Assembly: GCA_024275995.1 (NCBI GenBank)
Contig: JAJRYB010000118.1
Span: 1-44,756, forward strand
Source: Planctomycetota bacterium
GTDB lineage: Bacteria; Planctomycetota; Phycisphaerae; SM23-33
DNA: 44,756 nucleotides
Reading direction: 5' to 3'
Shown: piece by piece, positions 16,493 through 26,043 of the stretch
Position numbering within the stretch: the stretch's first letter is position 1
How the letters are laid out: every line of letters starts with the position of its first letter
Position numbers and translations under genes: made by a program
Notes under the pieces: generated by a model
Databases searched by the model: none
What the model was told of the DNA's origin: nothing
The model's input: the letters and a program-made list of their open reading frames with translations, nothing else

Positions 16493-19213
16493 ATGGCGAA
16501 ATCCGATTTGGTGAAATCCGAGATACACAGCAAGCTGGCGCGTCTTCGCATGTCGCTTCGCGCACGCCTGATGGGCGAGGGGGTGGCGTGGCTGCTTATC
16601 GCTGTTGTGGGCCTGGTGTTCGTGACGTTTGCGTTCGATTATCTCCTGCACCTCGATCGCGCGCTGCGCGGGACGATCATGGCGCTATCGCTTGCGAGCG
16701 TGGGGTACGTGCTTTTCCGCTTCCTTGTTTCGCCCCTGCGCGTGCCGATGGACGTGGAGTCGGTCGCACTGCTCATCGAACGACACTACGGCCAGCTCGA
16801 CGACAGGCTTATCAGCGCCATCCAGTTCAGCCGGGAAGAATTCTCCGAAACGCAGGGCAGCAGGGCGATGATCGAGCGGATGGCCGATGAGGCCGACCGG
16901 ATGGCCCGACCGCTGAACTTCAACGAAGTGGTCAATTCTAAAGGTTTCTGGCGGATGAGCGGTTCGTCCTTGGTGGTCCTGACCATTCTCGCGGGGTTCG
17001 TCGCATGGCAGGGCGACCTGATGGGTCTGTGGTTCCGTCGGAACGTTCTGTTCGCCAATGACCCCTGGCCGCAAAGCACGTACCTGAAAGTGCTGGACGG
17101 TCCTGACTTTACGGTGGTTCGCGGCGAAGACCTGACGATTACCGTCGAGGTAACGAAAGAAAGTTCGAAAATACCACCGAGCGTTACGCTGCATGCGGAC
17201 CTGCCGTCCGTTGGTCGGGCGCTGCTGGAAATGAATCCCGTGGCCGGTTCGTCCCGAACGTTTCAAAAAACGTTCGAGGCGGTTTCCGAGGAATTCGAAT
17301 TTTACGTGACCGGTGGCGACGATCTTCGCGATCGCGCTCGTCCTCATCGCGTTCGCATCGTGGACCCTCCGGCACTGACGCACGTCGAGTTTACGGTGGA
17401 ATATCCAGCCTATACCGGCAGGGGGTCGCGGCGCATTACGGAAAAAGCCGGTGCGGGAATGCTGATCGCGCCGCTGGGCAGTTGGGTCACGATCACCGGA
17501 CGCTCCACCAGGGATCTCAAGCACGCGCGTTTTTTGATCGAATGTGAATCGCTTCGCAAGCAGCGCCGCCTTCGCGAAGACCTGCTCAACGCGATAGCGC
17601 GACAGGCCGACGTGTGCAGAAAACTCGACGCGATCGTAGAGTCGAGTTCAGACGGGAAAGTTCCACCCTCGGCGATCGCGAAGCTCCGTCAATGCGCTGG
17701 ACTTCGCGGATCGGTCAACCGAGACCTTGTCCGGATTTCCACCGACCAATCCGCCATCGTTGATGAATTGGACAAGAATCCCCCTCTCGGCGGAGATAAC
17801 GACGTGCCGATGGACCTTGTTAGCAGCCGGCTGATCCAGCCCCTGGTTGAGATCGTAGCCGCCAGCAAATCGCTGGACGACAAGCTGTTCGAATCGTTCG
17901 GCGAGTCGGAAAAAGCCGCATCCGGGATGCTGGATCGCCTGGCGTCGGCAGCCGGCGCCCAGAAAAAACTCCTCGTCGGCATGCGGGCTTATGCCCAGCA
18001 GTCCGAGGACACCATGCGGCGCGTGGAGGCCTGGATGTCCGAGGTTCCCGTTCGCATTCTTCCGATGCAGATCGACGGCGAGGTCGTGCAGCGGTCCGTC
18101 AACGGGCGCGTGTACCTGTGGGGTCGCAACCGTTCCGAGGCTATCATGCTGCGCGTCGAGATGACCGACACGTCGGATATTACCAACCGCGCGGCGCTTG
18201 AGTGCCCGATCCAGGTTGACCCGGACCTCCCCCCGACGGTGGACCTGCGCAAGAGAGGCCTGGGCGGAACAATAACGCCGATCGCCGCCATTCCGCTGAG
18301 TATCGACGTGAAGGATTCCAACGGTATCAACGCCGTAAGCGTGGTGTACCGCACGAAGAAGGCGTCCACTACGGATCGGCCGAGTTCCCAACCGTCCCTG
18401 GGCGTCGAAAAATTGGACCTCGCGCGCAGAGGAATGGACCAGTTGAGCATGGCGCACACGCTGGACCTTAAAGGTCGATCACTGGCGGCCGGGCAGTTCG
18501 TCTCCGTGTGGGTGGAGGCTTTCGACACGCTGCCGGCTGAGTACGGCGGGCCGAACATGGGGCGCAGCTCGTCCCAGACGTTCCGGATTATCACGGTGGA
18601 CGAGATGTTCGATTCGCTGATCGCCCGCCAGAAGCAGGTCCGCGTGGAGTTCGAGCAGGCGATTTACATGCAGAACCGGGCGGTGGCGAAAACAAGTGAA
18701 GTGTTGCAGGAACTTGCCGGTGGAAGCATTACCGACGACGCGCGGCGCCTGCTGGCTGAGTCCGGTTCGCTCCAGGGAACGGTGAACGCGGAGTGCGCAA
18801 AGGCGGCGGATACGCTCCGGGCGATCCTGGAGGAAATGCGCAACAACCGGGTAGGAGTGATCAAGGATTACGACGAGTTGGAAAATAGGCAGATTCGTCC
18901 GATCGGCAAGTTGATCGCGCCGATGACCGAAGTGACGGCGGAGATCAATAAGGGCAAGTCGGCCCTGAAACCCGACGAATTGCGCGGGCAGGTGGCGAGC
19001 ATATCGCAGACGCAGACGGTTCTGCTGGAGCGCATGAGAACTATCCTGAAAGATATGGTGAAAGCTCAAAATCGTCAGGAACTTGCGAGCAAGCTCAAGC
19101 GTCTATTGAGGGGTTGGGACGAGTTGCTGAACAAAACGCGGAAAGAAAGCGACAGGGAGAAGGCGGATCGCCTTGAGAACACGACGAAACCAACGACGAA
19201 ACCAACGCAGTGA
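16493..19213 (+). CDS. DUF4175-like large membrane protein
   Basis: 906 residues. Three membrane helices lie in the first 180 residues (WLLIAVVGLVFVTFAFDYLL, IMALSLASVGYVLFRFLV and SLVVLTILAGFVAW). The motif RHYGQLDDRLISAIQFSRE is typical of the DUF4175-like family found next to MoxR/VWA loci. The remaining part is beta-rich (residues about 210-310 and 520-680), followed by a long helical C-terminal stretch ending in a charged Lys/Thr-rich tail. Export of the large C-terminal part is inferred. The function is unknown. The gene is set off by a repeat-bearing gap but lies in the same direction as the MoxR genes. Confidence 0.8.
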   Translation: MAKSDLVKSEIHSKLARLRMSLRARLMGEGVAWLLIAVVGLVFVTFAFDYLLHLDRALRGTIMALSLASVGYVLFRFLVSPLRVPMDVESVALLIERHYGQLDDRLISAIQFSREEFSETQGSRAMIERMADEADRMARPLNFNEVVNSKGFWRMSGSSLVVLTILAGFVAWQGDLMGLWFRRNVLFANDPWPQSTYLKVLDGPDFTVVRGEDLTITVEVTKESSKIPPSVTLHADLPSVGRALLEMNPVAGSSRTFQKTFEAVSEEFEFYVTGGDDLRDRARPHRVRIVDPPALTHVEFTVEYPAYTGRGSRRITEKAGAGMLIAPLGSWVTITGRSTRDLKHARFLIECESLRKQRRLREDLLNAIARQADVCRKLDAIVESSSDGKVPPSAIAKLRQCAGLRGSVNRDLVRISTDQSAIVDELDKNPPLGGDNDVPMDLVSSRLIQPLVEIVAASKSLDDKLFESFGESEKAASGMLDRLASAAGAQKKLLVGMRAYAQQSEDTMRRVEAWMSEVPVRILPMQIDGEVVQRSVNGRVYLWGRNRSEAIMLRVEMTDTSDITNRAALECPIQVDPDLPPTVDLRKRGLGGTITPIAAIPLSIDVKDSNGINAVSVVYRTKKASTTDRPSSQPSLGVEKLDLARRGMDQLSMAHTLDLKGRSLAAGQFVSVWVEAFDTLPAEYGGPNMGRSSSQTFRIITVDEMFDSLIARQKQVRVEFEQAIYMQNRAVAKTSEVLQELAGGSITDDARRLLAESGSLQGTVNAECAKAADTLRAILEEMRNNRVGVIKDYDELENRQIRPIGKLIAPMTEVTAEINKGKSALKPDELRGQVASISQTQTVLLERMRTILKDMVKAQNRQELASKLKRLLRGWDELLNKTRKESDREKADRLENTTKPTTKPTQ

Positions 19214-19279
19214 TTTCACCGGTGGGCGCATGGCTGGCGCGGCGGCGGGGAAAAATCAGAGATGGATGAAATAATATAA

Positions 19280-19321
19280 CCGGGAGTCGAGTTGTTCCTT
19301 CAGGAAGCGGTACGACTCCGG
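19280..19321 (+). promoter_or_regulatory. Hairpin in the leader of the coiled-coil gene
   Basis: CCGGGAGTCG (19280-19289) pairs with CGACTCCGG (19313-19321) with one bulged G. Inside, TTCCT/AGGAA forms a second stem. The structure ends 14 bases before the ATG at 19336, just ahead of the GGAG ribosome site, so it could affect translation start. No ligand-binding consensus was recognised. Confidence 0.45.
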
Positions 19322-19335
19322 CTGGGAGAAAGAGC

Positions 19336-21513
19336 ATGAAAATCGTAAAGGGCGTTGTTTCGCTGGTGCTGGTGGCGATGATTGTCGCCGTCGCCTTCGG
19401 TAACCAACCGAAGGACGGCAAGAAGAAGACCGAGGAAATCGCCACGGTCCGGCTGATCAAGCAGGATTTCGTCGCTCTTACGGGGCGGATGCTCAAGGTT
19501 GCGGATTTGATCGAGAAGACCGAACCCGATTCCGCCAAGGCTATCCGCCTGGCGGTCAGCAAGGCGCAGGCGGCCTTCATAGCAGAGGACATGGAGAAAG
19601 TCGCCGAGCTGCTGCGCGGCGGAATGATGATAGCCGCCGTGGGACGCGGGGAAGAAGTCTCCAGGCAGCTCAAGGAGATGCTTCGCATTCTTGAGCAGGC
19701 GGCGGATCCGGACAGGGACAAAGATATCGAACGCGCAAAACAGGCGCTTGCCGCGATCCAGAGGTTGCTCAAGGAAGAGCGCAAACTCGAGGCGGACACT
19801 CGCATGAGCAACCAGGGCGAGAAGGTGGGTCAGCTCTGGGCGTCTCTGGCGAAAGAGCTTGCCGATATCACCAAGGCGCAGGAAGGCCTGCTGGCCAAAG
19901 CGAAGGACCTTCCGGTTGACCCTGCGGTCGGAAATCTCAACGATCTCCGCGAGAAAGTCCGCAAGCTGATCAGGGAGCAGGAGAACATAAACGAGGCCAC
20001 GGACAAGTCGCCCATTGACAAGCTGCCCGTCGTCGGCGAGGTCCAGAAATCTTCCGCCGCCAAGGCCGACGCGCTCAGTAAGACTCTTGCATCGGCCGCC
20101 AAGGGTTCCAAAAGCGCAGCCGCGCTGAGCAAGGCATCGAAAAGCGCTTCGCAGGCATCCGGCGAGATGGACAAGGCGTCGCGGGAGCTGATGAGAGCGA
20201 ACACCCCCAAGGCCCGCCCGGCGCAGGCCCAGGCCGTTGCGGATCTCAAGAGTGCCGCCCAGGCGCTCTCCAGGGCGATCGAGAAGGCCTCGTAAGGTTC
20301 GAAGGCGTCCGATCTCGCCAGGCAGCAGAAGGAACTGGAAAAACGCACACAGGAATTGGCGGAGAATGTCGACAAAGCCGTCCGGCAGGCGAGCATGAAG
20401 GCAAGCTCGGAGAATCTTTCGAAGGCGTCGGCGTCGATGTCCAAGGCGTCGCAAAGCCTTTCCGCCCAGCAATCGAACAAGGCGCAGAAACACCAGAAAG
20501 ACGCCCTTGACCAGCTCAAGGCCAAAGGCGAAGAACTCGCCAAGCTTCGTCGCCAGGCGGAAGAAAAGGCCAGCAAGCCTCTGGGCGAGCAGGTCAAAGC
20601 CCAGAAGGAGCTTGCCGAACGGACCGGCAAGACGGCGGAGAACATGAAAAAGTCGCCGGACGGCGAGTCGAAGCCCCTCCCCGGGCAGTCTTCCGCCGCC
20701 AGCGCCGCCGGGAACATGTCGAAGGCGTCATCGCAGATGTCCCAGGGCAAGGGAGGTTCAGCCAATCAGAGTCAGAAGAAGGCGATTGATGACCTGGAAC
20801 AGGCGGAGCAGGCATTGAAGGACGAAATCGCCCGCCAGGAAGCCCTTGCCCAGAAAGAGAAACTCAAGAAGATCGACCAGATGCTTGAAGCGATCCTTCG
20901 CAAGCAGCAGAACGTATCGAAGAAGACTCGCGAGATTGCGCCGCGTGCGGCGGAAGATCCCAATGATCGCAATGTAGTTGTGACGCTTGCCGAGTTGTCC
21001 AACGCCGAGGGCGGTCTTGCCGAGGACGTCGCCGTCGTCCATGCGAAACTTACCGAAGAGGGAACGACGGTCGTGTTCCCTGCCGTTCTGACGGAAATCC
21101 GCAGCGACCTGAAGAAGGTTCAGAAACGCCTGAAGGACAAAAAACCCGGCACCCTGACGCAGCTCGTTCAGAAGGACGTGGAGCGGAGCCTGCAGGACTT
21201 GATCGACGCCATTCGCAAGGAGCTTGCCGAGCGCGAGTTGCCGAAGAAGAAGGGCGGCGGCGGTGGTGGTGGAGGTGGCGGCGGTGGTGGCGGCAAGAAG
21301 CCGCCGCTCGTTCCTCCGCTGGCGGAGCTGAAAATGCTTCGGACCATGCAGCTTGCCGTCAACAGGCGCACGGTCTCCATTGACCGGGTGACCAGGAGCG
21401 GCGAGCTGCCTGCCGAGGAGGCGAAGAAAGAGCATAAGGAACTCGCCGGTAGAGAGCAGAAGATAGAGACTATGACGCAGGACCTCGCCAAGAAGCTTAA
21501 GGAGAGGAGATAG
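19336..21513 (+). pseudogene. Lys/Ala/Ser-rich coiled-coil protein split by an in-frame TAA
   Basis: The first part (19336-20295, 319 residues) has a signal or anchor segment (VVSLVLVAMIVAVAFG) and then almost pure helix with KAS/KSAS repeats. A TAA at 20293-20295 follows ...AIEKAS. The same frame continues without a break as GSKASDLARQQKELEKRTQE and on to TAG at 21513. The join reads like the surrounding KGSKAS repeat, so a single change, for example AAA to TAA, probably broke a gene of about 725 codons. The second part holds a 14-glycine run (21253-21294) and ends in a helix. A restart at TTG 20356 or ATG 20395 is possible but has no good ribosome site. It lies between the DUF4175-like and TPR genes, and its role may be structural. 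Confidence 0.65.
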
Positions 21514-21550
21514 GCACTCCAGGCGTGATAATGACATGTGGAGAGACGAC

Positions 21551-22810
21551 ATGAAAATCGATTCGAGAATATGGATTTTGGCGTTGGCGATGGTTGCGAT
21601 GGTCGCCTTCTGCACCACGTCCGCCGTTGCCCAGGGCGTGCTGGATGGAAAAGCCGACGACGCCAAAGAAGATTTGCGCGGCACCGAGGACCTCGAGAGG
21701 CTTCTGAAGCTTTCGCCTGAGGAAATGGAGACCCTGCTGGCGCGTGCCAAGGAGGCCCAGCTCCGCATCGAACGGGAGCAGGTGGCCGCTGAGATACGAA
21801 GCGAGTTTCTCTACGGCATCGATCCCCAGGCGAGGAAGCGGGCGATCGAACTGCTGAAGGGCAAAAAAACCGCCTCCGCCGAGGAAAACATCTCGCTGAT
21901 ATGCAAGGCATTCTCTCTGGTCGACGATCGTTTTCGGAAAGTCAAGAGCCTGTTCGACGCCGGAAAGTACGCCCAGGCGGCAACGGCTGCGAAAAAGGTG
22001 ATCGACCCACGCCAGGCGACGTACGTAAGCGCCGCGCTGCATTACATGTACGCCCAGGCGTTACTGAAGCAAGGCAAGCATTACGATGCCGTGGAGGCCT
22101 ACCGCCAGATCATGGTGAACCTTCCGGACCGAATCAGCTTCGCCGCAAGCAGCGGCGTTCATGCAGCCGAGACGTTCGAGAGCATCGGTCGAGGTTACTA
22201 CGCCATGGAGATGTATCTCTACTGCCTTCAGAACTACGGCTTGACGCTGGACACCAGGACACTGGACAGGATGGCTGCGCGTATCGAGGAATTGGACAAG
22301 TTTTTCAAGGACCCGCTGAATATCCTGGCCGGGCGGATGGGCGACGTCGCAGAGAGGCTCGACAAAATCGACGGGGGCGAAAAAACGCAGAAGAAGCAGC
22401 AAGAGATCGTCGCGATGCTGGGAGACCTGATCAAGACGATTGAAGAGAAGAAAAAACAACAGCAACAGGGCAAGGGTAAGGGCGAAGGCGAGGGCGAAGG
22501 CGAAGGCGAAGGCGAAGGCGAAGGCGAAGGTAAAGGTAAAGGTAAAGGCAAGGGGCAGGGTAAAGGCCAGGGCAAGCCCGGCATGACCAACAATCCCTCG
22601 TCGCCCGCAACCGTTTCTGCGGTCGTTCCGGGTGCGGTCGAGCGACCGACCAAGCTCGGCAAGGTCCACAAGGGCGACGAGACCGGCGTCTGGGCGACCA
22701 TGCCTCCGCGCGAGAGAATACGCCTCGAGGCGATCAGGAAAAAACTGATGTCCGAGCGGAATCAGGACCAGATCAGAGATTACAGTTCGTCACTTACGAA
22801 AGATCGGTAG
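21551..22810 (+). CDS. Secreted TPR protein with a Gly/Glu/Lys hexanucleotide tract
   Basis: 419 residues. The start at 21551 is chosen because GGAG lies seven bases upstream; an ATG at 21536 also lies in frame. A signal peptide (WILALAMVAMVAFCTTSAVAQ, residues 8-28, less the last residue for the core) is followed by TPR-like helices (residues about 115-230). After KKKQQQQ comes a low-complexity tract of repeated GE and GK pairs encoded by GGCGAA/GGTAAA hexamers (about 22474-22575). The C-terminus (MPPRERIRLEAIRKKLMSER) resembles the tail of TPR proteins found in MoxR/VWA loci. The repeat unit is a multiple of three, so copy changes alter length, not frame. Confidence 0.75.
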   Translation: MKIDSRIWILALAMVAMVAFCTTSAVAQGVLDGKADDAKEDLRGTEDLERLLKLSPEEMETLLARAKEAQLRIEREQVAAEIRSEFLYGIDPQARKRAIELLKGKKTASAEENISLICKAFSLVDDRFRKVKSLFDAGKYAQAATAAKKVIDPRQATYVSAALHYMYAQALLKQGKHYDAVEAYRQIMVNLPDRISFAASSGVHAAETFESIGRGYYAMEMYLYCLQNYGLTLDTRTLDRMAARIEELDKFFKDPLNILAGRMGDVAERLDKIDGGEKTQKKQQEIVAMLGDLIKTIEEKKKQQQQGKGKGEGEGEGEGEGEGEGEGKGKGKGKGQGKGQGKPGMTNNPSSPATVSAVVPGAVERPTKLGKVHKGDETGVWATMPPRERIRLEAIRKKLMSERNQDQIRDYSSSLTKDR

Positions 22811-22912
22811 ACGAAATCGGGGCTGGGAAACGAGCGGTTCCGTGGATGTCGTTCGAGTCGGAAACGCCGGTCGCAGGAGCGTATTGTCACTCGCGGCCGG
22901 CCTTTTCACGCA

Positions 22913-24142
22913 ATGAAAGATACGATGCGCACAATTGTGAGACGCCTGATCGTTACAACGTGGATAGTCGGCATCGCCGTGACCGCCATGGCGGCGGCCG
23001 AGCCGGAGGACCGCGTCGAAACCGTCGACATGCGGTCTATCACCGGGCGCGTGCTGAGCGTAACGCCCGAGAAGGTCGAGATTGTCTCCGGTGGAAAGAC
23101 GCTTTCGATTCGTCGGGCCGACGTTACTAAAATCGTACTGTCCCGGGCGGACGACCTGATGATCAGGAAAGGTCAGACCGTCGTCGCGACGATAGGCGGG
23201 GGGCTCCTGGCCGCCGGAAATCTGAAAATAGTGGACAATAATCTCGTTTTCGACAGCCCGCTTCTGGGCAAGGCGAAGCTGCCCGTAACGGCGGCGTCCA
23301 TGCTGTACATTCCGACGAAACGTCGTTACCCCCTTGAGATTCGCAAGAAAATTGCCGACAAACAGCCTTCCGAAACGACCCGTGACGTGCTTTTCATGGT
23401 CAGCGGTGACTCCTGGATGACGGTCCGCGGTATTATCGAGGGGCTTGACGCCGAAAACGTTACGTTCAATTGGAAAGGCGAAAGGCGGCTGATCGCGCGC
23501 AAGGATGTTTCGGCGATTCGTCTTGCCGATATCGGCGAAAAACCGCCTGCGCCGGCGGGAACCATTCTTTCAGTGCGCGGCTCGAGGATCGCTTTCACCG
23601 CCCTGTCACTAAAGGGCGATAAGTTTATCGTCGAATCTTCGTCTTTGGGAAAATGGAAGGCGCCTCGCAAAGCCGTCGCGGCCGTCCTGTTTCACTCCGA
23701 CCGCGTCGTGAACCTTTCGGATATCAAACCGAACGCCGTAAAGGAGTACGGCTTCTTCGGGACGGCGTTTCCATATCGCGTGAACCTCTCCGTCGGTGGG
23801 AGCAAGTTACGGATCGGAGGTAAGAGTTACGCCACCGGTCTCGGCATGCACAGTTTCTGCGAGCTGTCGTGGGATATCGGGGGCAAGTACGGCAGGTTCG
23901 TCGCCGTTATCGGCATAGACGATGCGGTCAGACCGGCAGGCGATGCGTCGGTGACGTTCCTGGGCGACGGAAAGGTTCTCGCCGGACCGTTTCGCGTTAC
24001 CGGAAAGAGCGAGCCAAAAGTCATTCGCTTCGATCTTTCCAGGGTTCGATCATTTACGATTCGCGTACAGTTCGGCGACGACAAGCTCGACGTGAGCGAT
24101 CATGTCGATATCGCCGGGGCGCGCCTGATTAAGATCCCCTAA
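22913..24142 (+). CDS. Secreted NPCBM/NEW2-domain protein
   Basis: 409 residues. A signal peptide (LIVTTWIVGIAVTAMAAAE) is followed by beta-rich repeats of the kind ITGRVLSVTPEKVEIV and LLAAGNLKIVDNNLVFDSP. The C-terminal 130 residues form an NPCBM-like carbohydrate-binding domain with the hallmark SYATGLGMHSFCELSWDIGG and a closing FTIRVQFGDDKLDVSDHVD. Binding of a cell-surface or environmental glycan is expected from the family. The start may be 22913 or the ATG at 22925; neither has a strong ribosome site. It is the last gene of the co-directed MoxR run. Confidence 0.8.
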   Translation: MKDTMRTIVRRLIVTTWIVGIAVTAMAAAEPEDRVETVDMRSITGRVLSVTPEKVEIVSGGKTLSIRRADVTKIVLSRADDLMIRKGQTVVATIGGGLLAAGNLKIVDNNLVFDSPLLGKAKLPVTAASMLYIPTKRRYPLEIRKKIADKQPSETTRDVLFMVSGDSWMTVRGIIEGLDAENVTFNWKGERRLIARKDVSAIRLADIGEKPPAPAGTILSVRGSRIAFTALSLKGDKFIVESSSLGKWKAPRKAVAAVLFHSDRVVNLSDIKPNAVKEYGFFGTAFPYRVNLSVGGSKLRIGGKSYATGLGMHSFCELSWDIGGKYGRFVAVIGIDDAVRPAGDASVTFLGDGKVLAGPFRVTGKSEPKVIRFDLSRVRSFTIRVQFGDDKLDVSDHVDIAGARLIKIP

Positions 24143-24316
24143 CAGAATGAACCACAGAGGCCACTGAGAACGCCAAGAGGTCAAAGGGCGGTCCTGTGCT
24201 GTAGCTAATCTCCGTGCTCTCTGTGACCTCAGTGGTTTACGTTGTTTCTTGTTGTTATGGACTCTAAGTGATTTTTTCGCACTTGTCACCAAGACACCTG
24301 CCGGTACACTTTGCGT
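24143..24316. repeat. Imperfect palindrome of CCACAGAGG type
   Basis: AACCACAGAGGCCACTGAGA (24150-24169) is the inverse of 24219-24238 with three mismatches, around a 49-base loop. The family of CACAGAGG/CACTGAGG intergenic repeats is widespread in planctomycete genomes. It separates the MoxR run from queG and may work as a transcription end. No gene is seen. Confidence 0.6.
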
Positions 24317-25375
24317 ATGTCGTCCTCGCAACTCAAGGAGAAGGTAAAGTCCCTGGCCATCGAAGCGGGTTTTGTGCGCGCCGGTATCGCTCCGGCGGGG
24401 ACTATCGAACCGCAAGCATCCCGAGCGCTGCGAGAATGGCTTGAATCGGGCATGCACGCCTCTCTGGAATACATGGCCCGCAACTTCGCCAGGCGTCTGG
24501 AACCTCGCAAGCTCGTGCCCGGTTCCACCTGCGTTATATGCCTGGCGATCAGCTACGCGCCACCGCCTGCCGCTCGCAATTACGATGCCCATCGCGGCCC
24601 GCGGCCGTTCGTCGCACGCTATGCGCGGGGGAGAGACTACCACAGGTTGCTCAAAAAAAGGTGCGCCTCTCTCATGGGCGCGATTCGCAAACTTGTTCCG
24701 CTCCTTCAGGGACGCGCGTTCGTTGACGGAGCGCCCGTTGCGGAACGCGCCCTGGCGGCAAGGGCGGGGCTTGGCTTTATCGGGAAAAACGGATCGCTCA
24801 TCGTTCCAGACCTTGGCAGCTACGTGCTGCTTTGCGAGATTGTCTGCAACCTCCCCCTGGAACCGGACGAACCCCTGAAAGACAATTGCGGCGATTGTGA
24901 CCTGTGCGTGCGCGCCTGCCCGACGGGTGCGATCGGACCGGAGAGACTCGTAGATGCTCATAAGTGCATCAGTTACCAGACGATAGAAAATGTCGCCCCG
25001 ATACCGTTCGATCTCCGCGAAAAAATCGGCGTTCGCGTGTTCGGCTGCGACAGCTGCCAGGAGGCGTGCCCGCACAATCGCGCCGTACCGACGGGCGACG
25101 CGGAACTTGCGGGGGACTGTCCCCTTGGAGGCGCGGTGCTGGCGGAGATTCTTCGCTGGGAGCCACGCGACTGGGACGCCGCAACGCGAGGGAAGGCCAC
25201 GCGGCGAGCGAAGTTTGAAACGCTCCTGCGAAACGCCGTCATCGCCTCGGGTAACAGTGCGGAGACGTCACTGCTCGCCGGGCTGAGAGAATTGGCGGAC
25301 AAACGCCCCGAGTTTCGCCGGGACCTGCATTGGGCGATGGAGCGGCTGGAGCAGGCGTCCCGGAATCATCTTTGA
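24317..25375 (+). CDS. queG: Epoxyqueuosine reductase
   Basis: 352 residues. QueG carries out the last step of queuosine synthesis, reducing epoxyqueuosine at tRNA position 34 with cobalamin and two 4Fe-4S clusters. Seen here are the family stretches YARGRDYHRLLKKR, VDGAPVAERALAARAGLGFI with the catalytic Asp, and GKNGSLIVPDLGSY. The clusters are C191-x2-C194-x2-C197-x3-C201P and C244-x2-C247-x3-C251P. The C-terminal HEAT extension of longer homologues is reduced. The ATG at 24317 is preferred to a TTG two codons upstream. folE follows after 50 bases, also a queuosine-pathway enzyme. Confidence 0.95.
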   Translation: MSSSQLKEKVKSLAIEAGFVRAGIAPAGTIEPQASRALREWLESGMHASLEYMARNFARRLEPRKLVPGSTCVICLAISYAPPPAARNYDAHRGPRPFVARYARGRDYHRLLKKRCASLMGAIRKLVPLLQGRAFVDGAPVAERALAARAGLGFIGKNGSLIVPDLGSYVLLCEIVCNLPLEPDEPLKDNCGDCDLCVRACPTGAIGPERLVDAHKCISYQTIENVAPIPFDLREKIGVRVFGCDSCQEACPHNRAVPTGDAELAGDCPLGGAVLAEILRWEPRDWDAATRGKATRRAKFETLLRNAVIASGNSAETSLLAGLRELADKRPEFRRDLHWAMERLEQASRNHL

Positions 25376-25401
25376 CGATTTGACCTCCACGGGTCTAGAA
25401 T
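25372..25401 (+). promoter_or_regulatory. Candidate sigma-70-like promoter for folE
   Basis: TTGACG (25372-25377), an 18-base spacer and TAGAAT (25396-25401) lie 25 bases before the folE start, overlapping the end of queG. This would let folE be transcribed apart from queG. It rests on consensus matching alone. Confidence 0.4.
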
Positions 25402-25425
25402 GTTCGTTCCGCGAGGAGACAGGCA

Positions 25426-26031
25426 ATGAGCCGGAAAATCAAGGCGACGAAATACCACGTTGACATTCCACGAATCGAAAACGCCGTTCGCGAAATAATC
25501 CAGGCCGTGGGTGAAGACCCGGATAGGGAAGGACTTCGCCAAACGCCAAACCGCGTCGCGCACATGTACGAAGAATTGTTCGGCGGTCTTTACGAAGACC
25601 CTGCCAGTCACCTGGTCGTCGATTTTTCCGAGCAATACGACGAGATGGTGGTGCTGCGGGACATTCCCTTCTACTCGATGTGCGAACATCACCTGCTGCC
25701 GTTCATCGGGAAGGCCCACGTGGCTTACCTGCCGAAGGGCAAGGTGGTCGGTCTGAGCAAACTGGCGCGCATTGTCGAGGCCTATGCCCGTCGGCCCCAG
25801 GTGCAGGAGCGCCTGACCGGGCAGATCGGCAAGGTCCTGATGGAGAACCTGGACGCCAGAGGCGCCGCCGTCATCATCGAGGCGACCCATACCTGCATGG
25901 CGATCCGCGGCGTGAAAAAGCCCGGCGCCGTCATGGTCACCTCGGCGATGCTGGGAACGTTACGAAGCAATCTCGCCACGCGATCCGAAGCGATCCATCT
26001 GCTTACCGGCGGGCGTTCAATCGGTGCGTGA
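25426..26031 (+). CDS. folE: GTP cyclohydrolase I
   Basis: 201 residues, usual length for the core enzyme. It converts GTP to 7,8-dihydroneopterin triphosphate, the entry to tetrahydrofolate and to queuosine. The zinc ligands are C86, H89 and C157, in [16 protein letters not shown] and [15 protein letters not shown]. The core stretch [20 protein letters not shown] is also present. AGGAG lies seven bases before the ATG. Pairing with queG suggests a link to queuosine, but a folate role is equally possible. Confidence 0.97.
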   Translation: MSRKIKATKYHVDIPRIENAVREIIQAVGEDPDREGLRQTPNRVAHMYEELFGGLYEDPASHLVVDFSEQYDEMVVLRDIPFYSMCEHHLLPFIGKAHVAYLPKGKVVGLSKLARIVEAYARRPQVQERLTGQIGKVLMENLDARGAAVIIEATHTCMAIRGVKKPGAVMVTSAMLGTLRSNLATRSEAIHLLTGGRSIGA

Positions 26032-26043
26032 CAGGCTAGAAGC

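Noticed and set aside
20293-20295. Idea that TAA is a sense codon in this organism.
   Set aside because: TAA ends the metallophosphoesterase, DUF58, methyltransferase, LarA-like and NPCBM genes at the expected family lengths.
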